Assembly: GCA_030015575.1 (NCBI GenBank) | Contig: CM057339.1 | Coordinates: 778,178,809-778,242,808 of the forward strand | Reading direction: 5' to 3' | DNA length: 64,000 bases | From: Agapanthus africanus | Taxonomy: Eukaryota; Streptophyta; Magnoliopsida; Asparagales; Amaryllidaceae | In this document: positions 31,993-44,295 of the stretch, one piece after another | Position numbering within the stretch: position 1 is the stretch's first letter | Layout of the letters: every line of letters starts with the position of its first letter | The notes under the pieces: generated by a model | The model's input: the letters and a program-made list of their open reading frames with translations, nothing else | Databases searched by the model: none | What the model was told of the DNA's origin: nothing | Program-made: the position numbers and the translations under genes

Positions 31993-34590
31993 CTATTTTT
32001 TTCCTATCCCTTTTCCTTTATGAAATCCGAGAAGGCTTGACATAAGCCTATGCCTCCTCGGATGACTGGAGGAACCACCTGTTTCTTGGATAGATGGCGG
32101 TGGCGGCGTCGGCGTCTGCTCTGCTGCTTCGGGTTCGGGTTCTGGTTCAGCTTCGTCTTCAGCAACGTCTTGGACAGGCTGTTGATCCACAAATCCTGAA
32201 CCTGAATGTGGGACAGGTGTCGGATATGTGTTGCTTCCCAACAAATTTGCGTAGGACGCTAAATCCGTGTTCCAACTGGGCAGTTGTAGCGAAGAACCTG
32301 TCCCGATTTCATGCGGCTGATGTTGCACAAAATCTTGGCCCCATGGCTGCGCAAATCCTGACCCCCAAGAGTGCTGTTGATGCACTGAACCTAACCCCCA
32401 AGACGGCTGTTCTGCAAAACTTGATCCCCAAGTCTGTTGTTGTTGCGCCTGTCCGGTATGCCAGGGTTGCTGTTGACTGTATGGTGATCCAAACCACTGA
32501 TCCAGCTGCGCTGGATCTCGTTGATGCTGCGGCTCTGGTGCCGGGTAATACTGCGGCTGCGGTGCCGGGTCATACTGCGGCTCCGGTGCCGGTTCATACT
32601 GCGGCTGCGGTGCCGGTTCATACTGCGGCTCCGGTGCCGGCTGATACTGCGGCTCCGGTGCCGGCGATAAATGTTGAGAAATACCATGTGAACCAAGTAC
32701 ACCACCAATAAATTGGTCGAGATTTGAAAATTGAGCCTGAGATGCCGGACCAGCATCAGTCGGGTATGGTTCCTGCACCATTGTTTGTACGAGATGCAAC
32801 CCACGAGCCTGTCGTTACATTAGAAATAAGAAATAAGTATTGACTCATACCGCCGGATGTTAAAAAGTAATATGATATAAAGAGGGCGGCTTACCAAATC
32901 TCGTTCCATGTGTCCTCTAGGCTCGTACCGCGAGATGTTTGGGAAGTCTTGTGGAGGAGCAGAAAGATATCTTACGGTGACACGCTTATACCACTGTATA
33001 TATACTTTGGTAGCGTCGGTAGCTGTGTGGTCACCTATTTGCTGTAAGGCAATACTATGCTGCCTATCCTCCCATCTCAGCAAATACTGATGATGATGCT
33101 CCCTCCAATCACGCTCCGTATTTCCTCCTCGCATGTCTCCCTCTACTGTCATAGGCGAAGGCGGCAGGATAGGAATATGTTGCAATCTAGCAAACTGCCG
33201 CAATACCCTATCTGGGAGGTGCATAACAACAACATTGATGCAGAGGAGTGGGCATCGAGCCCGCCATACCGGCTCTCCTTCGAGACAGATGCCGGGTAAG
33301 TTTTGTAGACGATCTGCTGTATAAGGTGTCCACAGAAACTGCGCAAATGACATAGAAAAAAAATTGTGATTTAGGTATTTTCAAAATTGTAAAACAAATT
33401 AAATTACCCAAATTATGATTACCTGAGCCGCCTCCATGCGATCTAACTCATCTCTATAGTACCTAAGCACTCGACGAGGAGCCTTATACGCTTTCTTCCC
33501 ATTCCACCAGCAGCCGAGCGGCTTTCCGGGGTTATCCAAGCCAGTTATTTTAATAGTATCTGGTCTTCCTATATACATATGCTCCCACGACCAGATCTAG
33601 GAAAAAAGTTTTAGATTATAAGAGAGAAAACCAATATTGCATAATTCTAGCTGTGAAAAATAAAGAATTTACCTGAAGTAATGTGCTGCATCCACAAATT
33701 TTATTCTTCGTAGGAGCACATGCTTTGTCGAGTTCCTTATAGAGAAAGGCCAGGACCCCTGCTCCCCAAGCATATTGGCCACAGACATCAAAATCCGCTA
33801 GGAAGCCAAGGTATAACGGATGGACATGCGTTGCTGATTGGTCCGGCATCAACCAAGAACCGATCATGTACAGAATGTAGGCACGTGCATGTCTATCCAA
33901 AACTTCATCGGTGGCTTCATCAGGGATATTACTGAATGTGTCTCTTAACCAGTTCAGATTGATTTTATACCCCTTACTGTGGCCTCCTGGTGCCTGATAT
34001 TAGTATTTTTTTAAATGTTAAAGCTAGAAATAATGTAAAATATAAAATAGGTACACTAAATAGGGAAAGCAGAATGATATTGTTTACCTGTCCGAGAGCA
34101 GACTCGGCATATGTATCCCAGTATGGGTGGTCGGTATCTGGACCAACAATTTTTCCTCCGACCAACCCAAGCCCATTAACCCGTAAACCGAGTAAGAGGC
34201 CAATATCCTGGAGTGTGATTGTGGCCTCACCCCATCTTAGATGAAAGGTGTGGGTCTCTTTTCTCCAACGTTCGACCAGAGAGGTGACGAGAGCGTGGTC
34301 GAGTTGGATATGTCGAATCAACGACGCTTCATAAAATCCGGCCCGTCTAAGCCGTTGGTTTATTCTTTGGTCGCTAACTACCCATTTGTCGGAGCTATGC
34401 GTGACGACGGTGAGATTATCTCCATCCTGCAAAATTAAATATTGTTATTTTCAAGTACAATAATTAAATGAAAGGTGTAATTAAAACAAATTAACTAAGT
34501 TTAGAAAATTTCCTCCCCGTGTAATATTTTGAACGATCTGTGTTCATTTTGATGGACAAGCAGAGATTTGTCGAGTGGTTGATTCTCCAT
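31993..34590 (-). CDS. Plant mobile domain (PMD) gene of the MULE, six exons, ~723 aa
   Basis: Exons on the minus strand: 34590-34513, 34426-34088, 33993-33673, 33596-33423, 33338-32895, 32808-31993; all junctions after exon 1 are GT-AG and keep frame. The PMD core is unmistakable: RAGFYEASLIRHIQLDHALV, LVERWRKETHTFHLRWGEAT, ITLQDIGLLLGLRVNG, then RAYILYMIGSWLMPD, YLGFLADFDVCGQYAWGAGV and IWSWEHMYIGRPD, as in MAIN/MAIL-type and transposon PMD proteins. The C-terminal exon adds low-complexity repeats of PAPEPQY units, Gln/Trp-Gly repeats and a basic end. The exon 1 donor reads GA instead of GT (34511-34512), so the first junction is uncertain or damaged. A nuclear role is likely from the family; its role in transposition is unknown. 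Confidence 0.8.
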
Positions 34591-34670
34591 TGAAATGTAC
34601 TGAAGCAGAGATTTGTCGAGAGTTTTATCAAGAGATGAAATTGTGTGGTTGATGACAGTGAGAGGCTCGG

Positions 34671-34678
34671 TATTTATA
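34671..34678 (-). promoter_or_regulatory. TATA box of the PMD gene
   Basis: Minus strand TATAAATA 81 bases upstream of the ATG at 34590, immediately inside the left edge of the palindrome array. Confidence 0.7.
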
Positions 34679-34702
34679 GAGGTGAACGGGTTCGTCTCCT
34701 GT

Positions 34703-35862
34703 GAAGAGGGCGGGTTCTTAGAACCCGCCCTCTTCAATAAGTAGTCACATCAATTCCTAAATTAATGAAGAGGGCGGGTTCCTGGAACCCGCCCTCTTCA
34801 TTAATTTATGAATGGTCACATCAGTACTATTCAAGTACTATTTGTCGTCACATCAATGTTCAAACGTTGTTTTCAAAAATCACGCGGTCTTATTCGCATA
34901 GAAGAGGGCGGGTTCCAGGAACCCGCCCTCTTCATTAATTTATGAGTTGTCAAATCAGTACTATTCAAGTACTATTTGTCCTTTGTTGTCACATCAATGT
35001 TTGTGCGTGAATAATCGGTGGCTTCAGAAATGCTTTTTATTACAATCTTTTTACTTCATCTGGTGTGTTGTCAAATCACTTTCAGAAATGAAGAGGGCGG
35101 ATTCCTGGAACCCGCCCTCTTCAATAATTAGTCAAATTAATGAAGAGGGCGGATTCCAGGAACCCGCCCTCTTCAAAAATCACGCGGTCTTATTCGCATA
35201 GAAGAGGGCGGGTTCCAGGAACCCGCCCTCTTCATTAATTTATGAGTTTTCAAATCAGTACTATTCAAATACTATTTGTACTTTGTTGTCACATCAATGT
35301 TTGTGCGTGAATAATCGGTGGCTTCAGAAATGCTTTTTATTACACCCCTTTTTACTTCATCTGGTGTGTTGTCAAATCACTTTCAGAAACTAAGAGGGCG
35401 GGTTCCTGGAACCCGCCCTCTTCAATAATTAATTAGTCAAATTAATGAAGAGGGCGGATTCCAGAACCCGCCCTCTTCAAAAATCACGCGGTCTTATTAC
35501 ACTCCTTTTTACTTCATCTGGTGTGTTGTTAAATCACTTTCAGAAACTAAGAGGGCGGGTTCTTAGAACCCGCCCTCTTCATTAATTTATGAGTTGTCAA
35601 ATCAGTACTATTCAAGTACTATTTGTACTTTGTTGTCACATCAAAAATCACGCGGTCTACGATGCAGAAATAATTAGACTCTGGTGAATAAGAGGGCGGG
35701 TTGTTAGAACCCGCCCTCTTCATTAATTTATGAGTTGTCAAATCAGTACTATTCAAGTACTATTTCTACTTTGTTGTCACATCAAAAATCACGCGGTCTA
35801 TGATGCAGAAATAATTAGACTCTGGTGAATAAGAGGGCGGGTTGTTAGAACCCGCCCACTTC
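34703..35862. repeat. Array of 11 palindromes between the divergent MULE promoters
   Basis: Copies start near 34703, 34767, 34901, 35090, 35142, 35201, 35392, 35447, 35549, 35690 and 35831. Consensus arms are GAAGAGGGCGGGTTC / GAACCCGCCCTCTTC with a 2-4-base centre (CTTA, CCTG, CCAG, GTTA variants). Several single changes in an arm (GGATTC) are not matched in the other arm. Between them, AT-rich spacers are themselves repeated: TTAATTTATGAGTTGTCAAA, CAGTACTATTCAAGTACTAT and AAAAATCACGCGGTCT. The array is framed by the minus TATA at 34671 and the plus TATA at 35876. Confidence 0.92.
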
Positions 35863-35875
35863 AATATCAGATCGC

Positions 35876-35883
35876 TATAAATA
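35876..35883 (+). promoter_or_regulatory. TATA box of the transposase gene
   Basis: TATAAATA 14 bases after the last palindrome. A 5' UTR intron is likely (donor GT at about 35986, acceptor TTTGTGCAG at 36398-36406) before the ATG at 36411. Confidence 0.65.
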
Positions 35884-36410
35884 TGTCTCCGCACTACCCA
35901 TTTCATTTCATCTCTGTCAAATTTGCACCCTACACCGCTCACTATCCATTTACTTCGATCAGTTCTTCTCCGCTATCAATTTTGTGTAAGTGTGGAGTTT
36001 TAGAAGAAGGTGAAGTTCAGTACCATAGTCTGCGAGTAAGCCTTCTTCGAGCAGTAGAACAGTTCATAAAGTATTCGAAGTAAGCAATCTTCGAGTATGA
36101 ATTTTTTTTGCAATTTCAAACTTTCTCCACTATCCATTTTTTTTGCCCTCTTCGAGCAGTAGAACAGTTCCTTCTCGTTTCACTGCAAAAACTAAACTTC
36201 TTTAAATAAGTCTAAGAACTAAACTAAACTTGCATCTTTAGATTCATTTTCCTTCTCGTTTCACTGCAAAAACTAAACTTTTTTAACAATCGATTGTGGA
36301 TCACATTTTGTTGTGATTAGGTGAGAGTCTCATGGTTTCACTGCAATCTTCGAGTTTGAATTTTTTTGGCAATTTCAACACAACATAAGAAATTATATTT
36401 GTGCAGGATT

Positions 36411-39284
36411 ATGGCCTCCCCAAGTATATTTGTTGTATGTAAATACGATGGCCAGGTTATCACAAGTGCACAAGGTCCCGAGTATATGGGCGGGTCTGCA
36501 CGAATCATGCGATTGGAAGCATCAACGACATATGATGAACTAGAGGCAAAAGTGTACAAAATTACGAAATACGATCCCCGTGAAAGTAGGGTCAAGTTAA
36601 GTTGTATCTGGCCTATGTTCAGTGGAAATGCATTGGTTGAAATTACAGACGATGCATCAATATCTTCGATGATAGATTTCGGTCTCTCAAGCACCCAGCA
36701 TTCTTTTGAACTTTTGGTTCAGAAGGAGCAATTGGAAGTATCAGATGCCCCTCCAACGGATAATTTTGATGGTAATGCTGGAGATAGTTCCTGGAGGTAC
36801 GGTCACATGGTCAACGATGATGCCGTCAGTGCCGGTGGATATGACTATACACAACATTATTCAAATCTTCAAGCACATGGGTAAACATTTTATAAACCCA
36901 TATTTAAGCATTTTAGTAATACCTGTATACTAATATTCAAACATTTAATAAAATGCATAAATCCAGGTTCTTCCAGCCGACTGCTGCAGTTACATGCACC
37001 CCAGAAGAACAGCAAGAACTACCATACACAGCCTTCCACAGGTAACTAAATTTGAATCAAGTGATGATTTAGTTATGAAAAAATTAGGGAATAATATTAT
37101 AATAACAATTTATATACTAAACGCAGATTTCCCCACACCTCCGCATCATTCCAACACGATCCAAGCAGCGCATTCCAAGCATGTCCGTCCACATCTTTCC
37201 GGTCTTCTCACCCTGAACCATCCACAATATACCGACCACAACCATCATATATTGCACCCGAGCCTTATGTAGCTACGGGTGATATTGATGTGTGTGGGAG
37301 TGATGATGATGAAATCGGTGAAGGTGATCAGGGGGAGGATAGCGTGGAATATGCTGCTGGATTGAATGAGGTAGCATTCTTTGATGGTATGGTTGCGAAT
37401 AACGATTTTGTCCAACTAGAAGATCCCGGCCTCGATCCGCTAGAAGATGATGGATGGGTAGACTTAGCCGTTGCAGAAGTAAATACGGCACCCTATTTGG
37501 ACGCGACAGCAGCAAGCGAAGACTGCATCAGCGTCGGGGATTTGTTTCAGGAAAAAGAAGATCTTATTTGTAAGCTGAAGTCGTGGTCCATTCAGCAAAA
37601 CGTTACATTTAAAACAGAAGAGTCAAATAAGACGTACTATACTGTGGTATGTACGAAATCTCCTGAATGTCAGTGGAGATTGCATGCGTGTTGTTCCAAA
37701 AGAGCCAAGGCTTGGAAGGTCACGAAATACAACCAAGAACACATTTGCATCAATTCTATTATGTCACAGGATCACCGGAATTGCACTTCAGCTTACATTT
37801 GCTCGCTAATCATGCCCATGATCCGTACAGATGTGGCGATGACTCCCCGAGAGATACGGCTCTTGGTTAGCGGAGAGCATAAAATTCAGATTTCGTATGT
37901 GAAGGCATGGGATGCTCGAAGAAAGGCTTTGTGCAAGATATTCGGGGACTGGGAAAGCTCGTACAACTCCCTAGTCCCTTTTATGGAGGCCATGAAAGCA
38001 TCAAATCCGGGGACCGTATACCGGTTAAAAACCACAGAAACCGACGTCGAGGGCTCTGTCAGGTTTCAGAGAATTTTCTGGTGCTTTGGTCCATGTGCGG
38101 CTGGTTTCACACACTGTCGGCCGGTATTGTGCGTTGATGGTACGTATCTATACGGTAAGTACAGAGGCTGCATGTTAATTGCTACAGGTGTTGATGCTAA
38201 TAACGGTATATTTCCGTTGGGATTTGCTATTGTCGAGGGTGAAAATACATCATCCTGGTCATGGTTTTTCCGTAACCTCAAAAATATCCCATCTGTTCTT
38301 CATAGAACGGATTTATGCATCATATCTGATAGACATCCGGGAATACTGGCTGGAATGAGATCTGTATTTCCGACGACCCCACATAGGTTTTGCCTACGAC
38401 ACTTCAGGCAAAATTTTGATCGAAAATTTAAAAATTCGGATCTACATAAACTTATGTACAGAGCCGGTGAAACGCCTGACCCTAATGTTCACGACATATA
38501 CATGACGAAAATTGGGGAGATGAGTCAAGCCGCGAAAGCGTGGTTAGATGAGTATCCAGTCCGCATGTGGTCACAAGCACATGATGATGGGTGCAGATAT
38601 CTCCTAATGACGACTAATATGTCTGAAAGCTTCAACGTGGTCCTTAAAGGGGTTAGAGGCTTACCGATACAGGGGTTGATTGTTCGAACATTTTTCCGGA
38701 TGAATACTTATTTTGTGCACAGAAGAGAAAAGTCCTTGGGGATGGACACTCCGCTCACCGCGTATTACGAAGATATCTTTCGGAAAAGAGAGCGCAGAGC
38801 ACAATACTACAGATCCGAAAGGTTTGACACGGCGGAGTTTCAGGTGACGGGCGGTAATGGGAATCAATATACCGTGAACTTTAGAGATGAAGGGCTCTCT
38901 TCGTGTACATGCGGTCTTTTCCAGCAACAACATTTACCTTGTGCCCACGCTATTGCTGCTGCGAGCAGTATGCATACCTCACATTACAATTTCGCTTCCA
39001 ATTACTATACAGTTTCTAATTACCAATGTGCATACGATCCAAAATTTCATCCTATACCGGACAATCGCTATTGGCACTATTATACTGCCAACAGACAAAC
39101 ACCGACTGTATTACCGCCGGAAAAAAATATAAAGCCCGGAAGACCGAAGGTACGTCGAGATCGAATGACAATGGATACTGATCCTCAGCAAAGGCAATCC
39201 AGATGTAGCCTATGCAAACAACCAGGCCATTATAGGACCAGATGTCCAGGATATGCATCAGGGGCGGGACCTTCAGGATCGTGA
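36411..39284 (+). CDS. MULE transposase, three coding exons, ~900 aa
   Basis: Exons 36411-36880, 36967-37041 and 37127-39284; all introns are GT-AG and the codons split by them (GGG, AGA) join in frame, 901 codons with stop. Start MASPSIFVVCKYDGQVITSA opens a PB1-like N-terminal domain (about 1-115). Residues ~323-391 match the MuDR DNA-binding region (C.SPECQWRLHA, TKYNQEHIC). The catalytic triad of the MULE DDE fold is intact: D519 in CVDGTYL, D583 in IISDRHPG, E682 in NMSESFN. A SWIM zinc finger (SCTCGLFQQQHLPCAHA, about 774-790) and a CCHC knuckle (CSLCKQPGHYRTRC, about 875-888) follow. It would cut and join the element ends in the nucleus. No premature stop is seen. Confidence 0.9.
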
Positions 39285-39556
39285 CAAGTGCACTCAGATT
39301 TTTCTGTATTATAAATTTGACCGTCGATATAGCATTTAGATTTTACAAATAGATAGGATTTTTTGGAATTGTACATTTTGACGGATTCATTCTGTAAAAA
39401 ACATTGATATAGTGAAATTTTATTATTTAATTTAAATGTTTTTTTTCGTCTATTTACTTTTATTCTATTTTTATGAATTATAATTATAATTATAATTATA
39501 ATAATATTATAATTATAATTAGATTATTAATTAAATTAATATTTTAAAAAAAAAAT

Positions 39557-39748
39557 AAGGGGGCGGGTTGAGAACCCGCCCTCTATACAAAAGTATAGAG
39601 GGCGGGTTCTGAGAACCCGCCCCCTATACTGAGGGGGGTGGGGTGGGCCATAGGGTGGTTCGAAACCACCCTATTCCCATAATTTTAAATTTCCCCCCCC
39701 GATTTTAATAATTTAATTTTAAATTTATAATATTTCAAAAAAAAACCC
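39557..39748. repeat. Right terminal inverted repeat with two palindromes
   Basis: Ends ATTTCAAAAAAAAACCC at 39748. Carries the AGGGTGGTT / AACCACCCT inner palindrome (39652-39672, compare the ACGGGTGG version on the left) and two GGGCGGGTT-type palindromes at about 39557-39585 and 39594-39629. Confidence 0.88.
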
Positions 39749-39757
39749 GAGAAAATT
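39749..39757. other. Target site duplication of the MULE, right
   Basis: GAGAAAATT, identical to the left copy. Confidence 0.9.
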
Positions 39758-42689
39758 TAGAGAGTACAAGCAAGTTCGCTCTTTTTTCTTTGGACCTTTT
39801 GTTGGAAAAATGTTTATAAGAGTGGACTGAAAACTAGAATTTTAAGAGTTCAACCCAAATTGGCAATAAAACAAAAGGTTAAAGTCTAAATTCAACTTCA
39901 GAATCAATAACACAAAAAGATAAAGTTCACAAAAAAAATCCAAGTCCAAATAAAAAGTCCTGAACCAATAACCCCTCATCCCGAGAGCTTTTTTTTTCCT
40001 TTCAGAAGCAGAGCTTGCATAGAATGGATGGATAAAGATGTAAAAGCAATTCAGGATTATTTACCCATTTTTCCTTCTACTTCAAACCAAACCAAAATTA
40101 ACAATAATCTAGAAGCTCAACTTTTTTTCTCTCCTCATTTTTCACTACATATCCATACTTTCTTCCATCATCTCAAATTATTTATGTTATTTGCAATTGC
40201 TTCTCTGTATTTACGAAACTTGATGTTTAACATTTTTCTCCATTAATTTTTAAGGGGATAAAAAGAGATCCAAGAGTGGTTTCTTATTTATTGTATTGTG
40301 TTTTCCTCAAGTTACTTCAGCTGGGGATTTTTTTCCTTAAGTACAGGAGAAGAAGGAAAAAGTTAAACAGGTATATGGAAAAGAACTAAAGCAAATAACA
40401 TAATCCTCCTAGACCCTATCCATTCATCATAGCTATATTTTTATTTTGTTAAATTTTAAATGAGTATTTTGAACTGATTTTTGCCAAGGCTAACTTGGTT
40501 TTTAGAATTTTGTTAGGCCGGACCCAAATTCATAGATCCATAATGACCTCAACTTTAGAACCTGGACCCATACATGATCCATAAGTTTATATTTTGATTA
40601 TTATGGGTCAGGTCTAAATTATAAAAGAACAACAATGCTTATTAAATAAATAAGGTACATTACCCATAAGGGTCCTAAGATTGATTTAAGACGAACAAAG
40701 GTTCTTTCAAAATGAATATTTAGGATAAAGAGAAATATGCACTTATCTAGATATGATCGATCCAACTGGTAATTGGATGAAGCTAAAAAATTATCGCTAG
40801 TATTATGAACATGGATGAAGACAATGATGCATGATATAATACTTAAATTGATCGAAAAGATGGATCCTAATTAATAGAGTTAAACGGAAAAAATAATTCA
40901 TGTTGCTAACCCAAATGGTTTAGGATTAAGGCGTTACTGTTGTTGATGGAATGTGCATATGAGATTAAGTTCTAGATGTGTGCATTTTATAAATTCATAT
41001 ATCTAATGGTAGAGCACGCAAGGAATGAATAGATCTTGTTCTACAGGCATGTAGGCATAAATATTATCATATTGGATGCAAGATAAGAATTTTAATTTTT
41101 TTAAAAATAAAATCAACAATGAAGCAAAACCAAATAAAGCCTTTAAAATTGAAAAAACTCTTAAAAACCTAATGATGCAGAAGTACTCAAATGACCATAA
41201 TTCGAGGTTAACTCAAAATCAGCAAATAACCTTATTTACCGGTAAACAAGTCAAAACTTCCAAATAAACTCTCTAGCCTCCGTTTGCCCTCAAATTATCT
41301 TCAAACCTGGCCCTAACTATAAGGGTGCAACAGGGACATAGCCGGTAGTTTTTAACAATTTTCATACTCCACCTGATATTTAATACCTACAGCCCGTGAC
41401 ATGTAAATATTGAATTATGCTAGTCATTACAATGTTCAAATAAGAAGTGATTGGCTCCAAAAGTTGATCCTCAAAATCAACACCTTTTTTCTTGGACATA
41501 GGATCTCTTTTGCAACTGATCCACACCCAATTGTAAAACAGAGAAATCTTTATGGATGACTTTACGAATGATTCTGTCCATACGTAACTACTAGTTTTGT
41601 CGAAACACGGTGAATCTATGGCACATCCTTGTCTCCCAATTTTTCACTTTGTTCCATTTATACCTACTAAAATATTAAAATGGTGATTGATTTTAATTGA
41701 TCGATAGATATAGACAGGACAACAAAATTCAGATAGAATTAATCCATATATGAACTCTCAAAAGTTTTGGATCTTGTACATATTTTCAGGATGATTTGGG
41801 GAAGGGCTATTGGTGCCAAATGAGCAAAAGTTTTTGCAAACTAATCAATTAAAATTTCAGTTTGGGAACAAGCCATTGCATGTGCTTTGCAGTAAGATTC
41901 TGAAAGCAGCAAAGTGATCACAGGGTACATCTAGAGGTGGTGGAGTCGTTGGCTCCGTACTCTTTCCTTCTTTCTTTTCTTTTTCTTGGCAGAAGATAAC
42001 TAATCTTTTTATTAATTAGGCTAGGTATCCAATTGAGCCAAAACAAAAAAAAAATCCATGGCTCAAGATAATCAAGTTGTTTTATTTAACAGAAAAAATA
42101 ATGAAAAGCTCATGTTCACTCATTTCTTATAAACAATTGTGTAACGTGACTACCATATATACCCAGTTATGAAAGAGAAAGAAATAAGAACACGGATACT
42201 AGACACTAAGCTAATTTGAAAGGCCCGAAATTCTCCATCTCTGTCTCTCTCCTATCCGAATATATTATACTGAATAATTGCTCATTACTCAATAACTTTG
42301 TAATTTCACTCTGAATCCTGACCCCAATCTTATTGACTAGCGCATCTCAAATGGTAACAGCTTAATTGAATCTTTTAGAACTTTAAAATTAATATCATTA
42401 AGCACTTTAATTGGTATCATCAATAATGCCAAGAAGATATCATGTTGGCAAAATGCTCTTATTTGCATGAAAATATAATCATCTTGGCCAAATAACAGGA
42501 GTAAGCAAATGAAGAGGCGTGCTCCTCTTCAGCAGTGGAGACAACAACAATTATTCTATTTATCTAAATACCGTCATAAAATTAGGTAACTGTTGCAAAA
42601 TATACTTGTATTCAACAGAGTTGTACGTCAAACGTATGAGCCATAGTGCTTCAAACATCTTAAGAAGTTTTTAGAAATCCAAAACGTGG
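39758..42689. other. AT-rich region without a recognised gene
   Basis: Only short ORFs without family resemblance. The first part would have been upstream of the LRB-like fragment before the MULE inserted. Pyrimidine and A-tract stretches, no repeats of note. Confidence 0.6.
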
Positions 42690-43266
42690 TCAGACGTCTG
42701 TCGACTAGTTCTGGCATAGTTTAGAAAGTTTGTGAAGTAGGATAAATTGTAAATTTATTAGAAGAATCTGTTGGAGATTTATTTGAAAATTTATTAAAAG
42801 ATCTGTGAAGAAATATTTGAAGATTTGTGAAGAAGATTTGATGAGATCCTACTTGGAGTAGGAATTCTATTATTTTGTGATATAAATAGAGAAGGGTCAC
42901 ATCAAAATAAAGTTGCCAAACATGAAGAAAAAAAAGAGAAAAAGAAGAGAAGACGAAGGGTAGTCATCCACAGGTGAAGGTGGTGCATCAAAAGAGTAGT
43001 CTTTGTTTTTGTATGAAGAGATAAAGGCAAAGGCAAAGGATGAGGGATTTACCAGAAAAGTAGTTGATGGAGGTCTTGATATTCTTCAGATGTTGTCTTC
43101 CGTTGATCTGTAGCGAGCGGTGATGAGTGACTAAGATTGGATTGGAGTCTCAGTGGGCTTGATTTGGAATGAAGCCGAGCTACCTGCAAGGAAGTCCCAG
43201 GGTGGTTGTGCCACCGTGGACCCTCCAGCGATCAAGTTAGTCGAGGCATTTTAGCAAAGTAACGGC
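42690..43266. repeat. Possible LTR fragment receiving element C
   Basis: TATAAATAG at 42881-42889, followed by about 350 bases with purine-rich leader and GGACCCTCCAGCGATCAAGT, which resembles the reverse complement of the U5 motif in the A LTR (GATCGTCGGAGGGTCC). No partner or PBS seen, so a solo or broken LTR is only a suggestion. Confidence 0.3.
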
Positions 43267-43871
43267 TGTTCCCCTCCGAACGGACACGCGGGACGTCGGG
43301 ACGTCTCGCCTGAGGTTCGGGGCAGATGCCAATAGGTGCTATCCGTCTGCCTCTCCGAGGATGCCAAGTCGATCTGTGGCGCCATGTATCGGAGGTTTAG
43401 ACGGATGCGGCCGATGTAGCAGACTTCGTCAGATTCCCCCTCGTTTGAGGGGTTTTTGATTGTGGGGACGCTCTTCCCTGCAGGCGCAAGCCCCTGCAGT
43501 TAATTACGCTACCGCGTCGCGGTAACAACTTTTTCCTTCTCCAGATGGTCACTTCGTGTCGTGTGTTTTGTTTTATGTTTTCCTGCCCGTGGATCGTTTA
43601 CGGAGACCGAGTTATGTCGTCGCCCGTAGGGCGTGGACTAGTCCAAATCCGTATCTTCTTAGATTTGGGTTTGGGGGTTTGGTTTGAGGATACGCTAGCC
43701 ATGCTTGAGGCTAAGATCAACTCAAACATTTGTTAAGGACGCATTAGTCTAGTTTAAGGCTAAGATCAACTTAACAGGATCGTTTAGATCCGACAAAAGA
43801 GCATTTGGGCTCTATTGTTCTAGTTTAGGGACATAGTGGTCCATCGTATGCGTGGCCGTCGGGACCCGTCA

Positions 43872-43917
43872 CCTCTCTGACGACGTTGAAGGATTACAAC
43901 GACGAATGTCAGAGGAG
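43872..43917 (-). repeat. 46-nt two-stem hairpin, copy 3
   Basis: Plus-strand reading: outer stem CTCTGAC / GTCAGAG, inner stem CGTTG / CAACG, loop AAGGATTA. Confidence 0.75.
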
Positions 43918-44089
43918 TTCAGAGATGTACCCTCAAGCCAGAGTTAATTAGGGGGATTCATAGTCCAGTCTGTTTGAGGGTTTAAGGACGCGTTAGCCAT
44001 CTTTGAGGCTAAGATCAACTTAAACAGGACCGTTTAGATCCGACGAAAGAGCATATGGAGGCTCTATGGTTCTAGTTTAAGGACATCGC

Positions 44090-44295
44090 GGTCCATGGCT
44101 AGTTTAAGGACATTGCGGTCCATGAGTAGTTTAAGGACATTGCGGTCCGTGGGTAGTTTTAAGACATCTCGGTCAAGGTTAAGGACGTCATAGTCCATGG
44201 GTTTAAGGACTCCACAGTCCGTTGTTAGTTTTAAGACATCTCGGTCGAGGTTAAGGACGTCGTAGTCCATGGGTTTAAGGACTCCACAGTCCGGT
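44090..44295. repeat. GGAC-N6-GTCC repeats in the C LTR
   Basis: Units TTTAAGGAC-N6-GTCC with centres ATCGCG, ATTGCG, TCCACA, GTCATA, GTCGTA. The upper LTR (62665-62857) has one unit fewer, showing recent unit loss or gain. Confidence 0.8.

Larger units (their letters stand above)
31489..39748 (+). mobile_element. Complete MULE DNA transposon (8260 bp) with divergent transposase and PMD genes
   Basis: Ends are inverted repeats beginning GGGTTTTTTTTTGAAAT, bounded by the perfect 9-bp duplication GAGAAAATT (31480-31488 and 39749-39757). The plus-strand gene encodes an apparently complete MULE transposase; the minus-strand gene encodes a plant mobile domain protein. An ~1.2-kb intergenic region between the two TATA boxes holds 11 palindromes that also occur near both ends. 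All coding exons of the transposase join in frame, so the element may be autonomous or recently so. PMD genes within MULEs are known in plants; the palindrome arrangement is what stands out here. Confidence 0.93.

Noticed and set aside
32094..32711. 205-codon plus-strand ORF rich in Ala/Pro/Val
   Set aside because: Exact shadow of the last PMD gene exon, whose frame is supported by splice junctions.
34703..35862. CRISPR-like spacing of palindromic repeats
   Set aside because: Plant transposon context, irregular and themselves repeated spacers, no cas genes.
39758..42689. Small ORFs in the AT-rich region as genes
   Set aside because: All short, low complexity, without homology signals, splice support or promoters.
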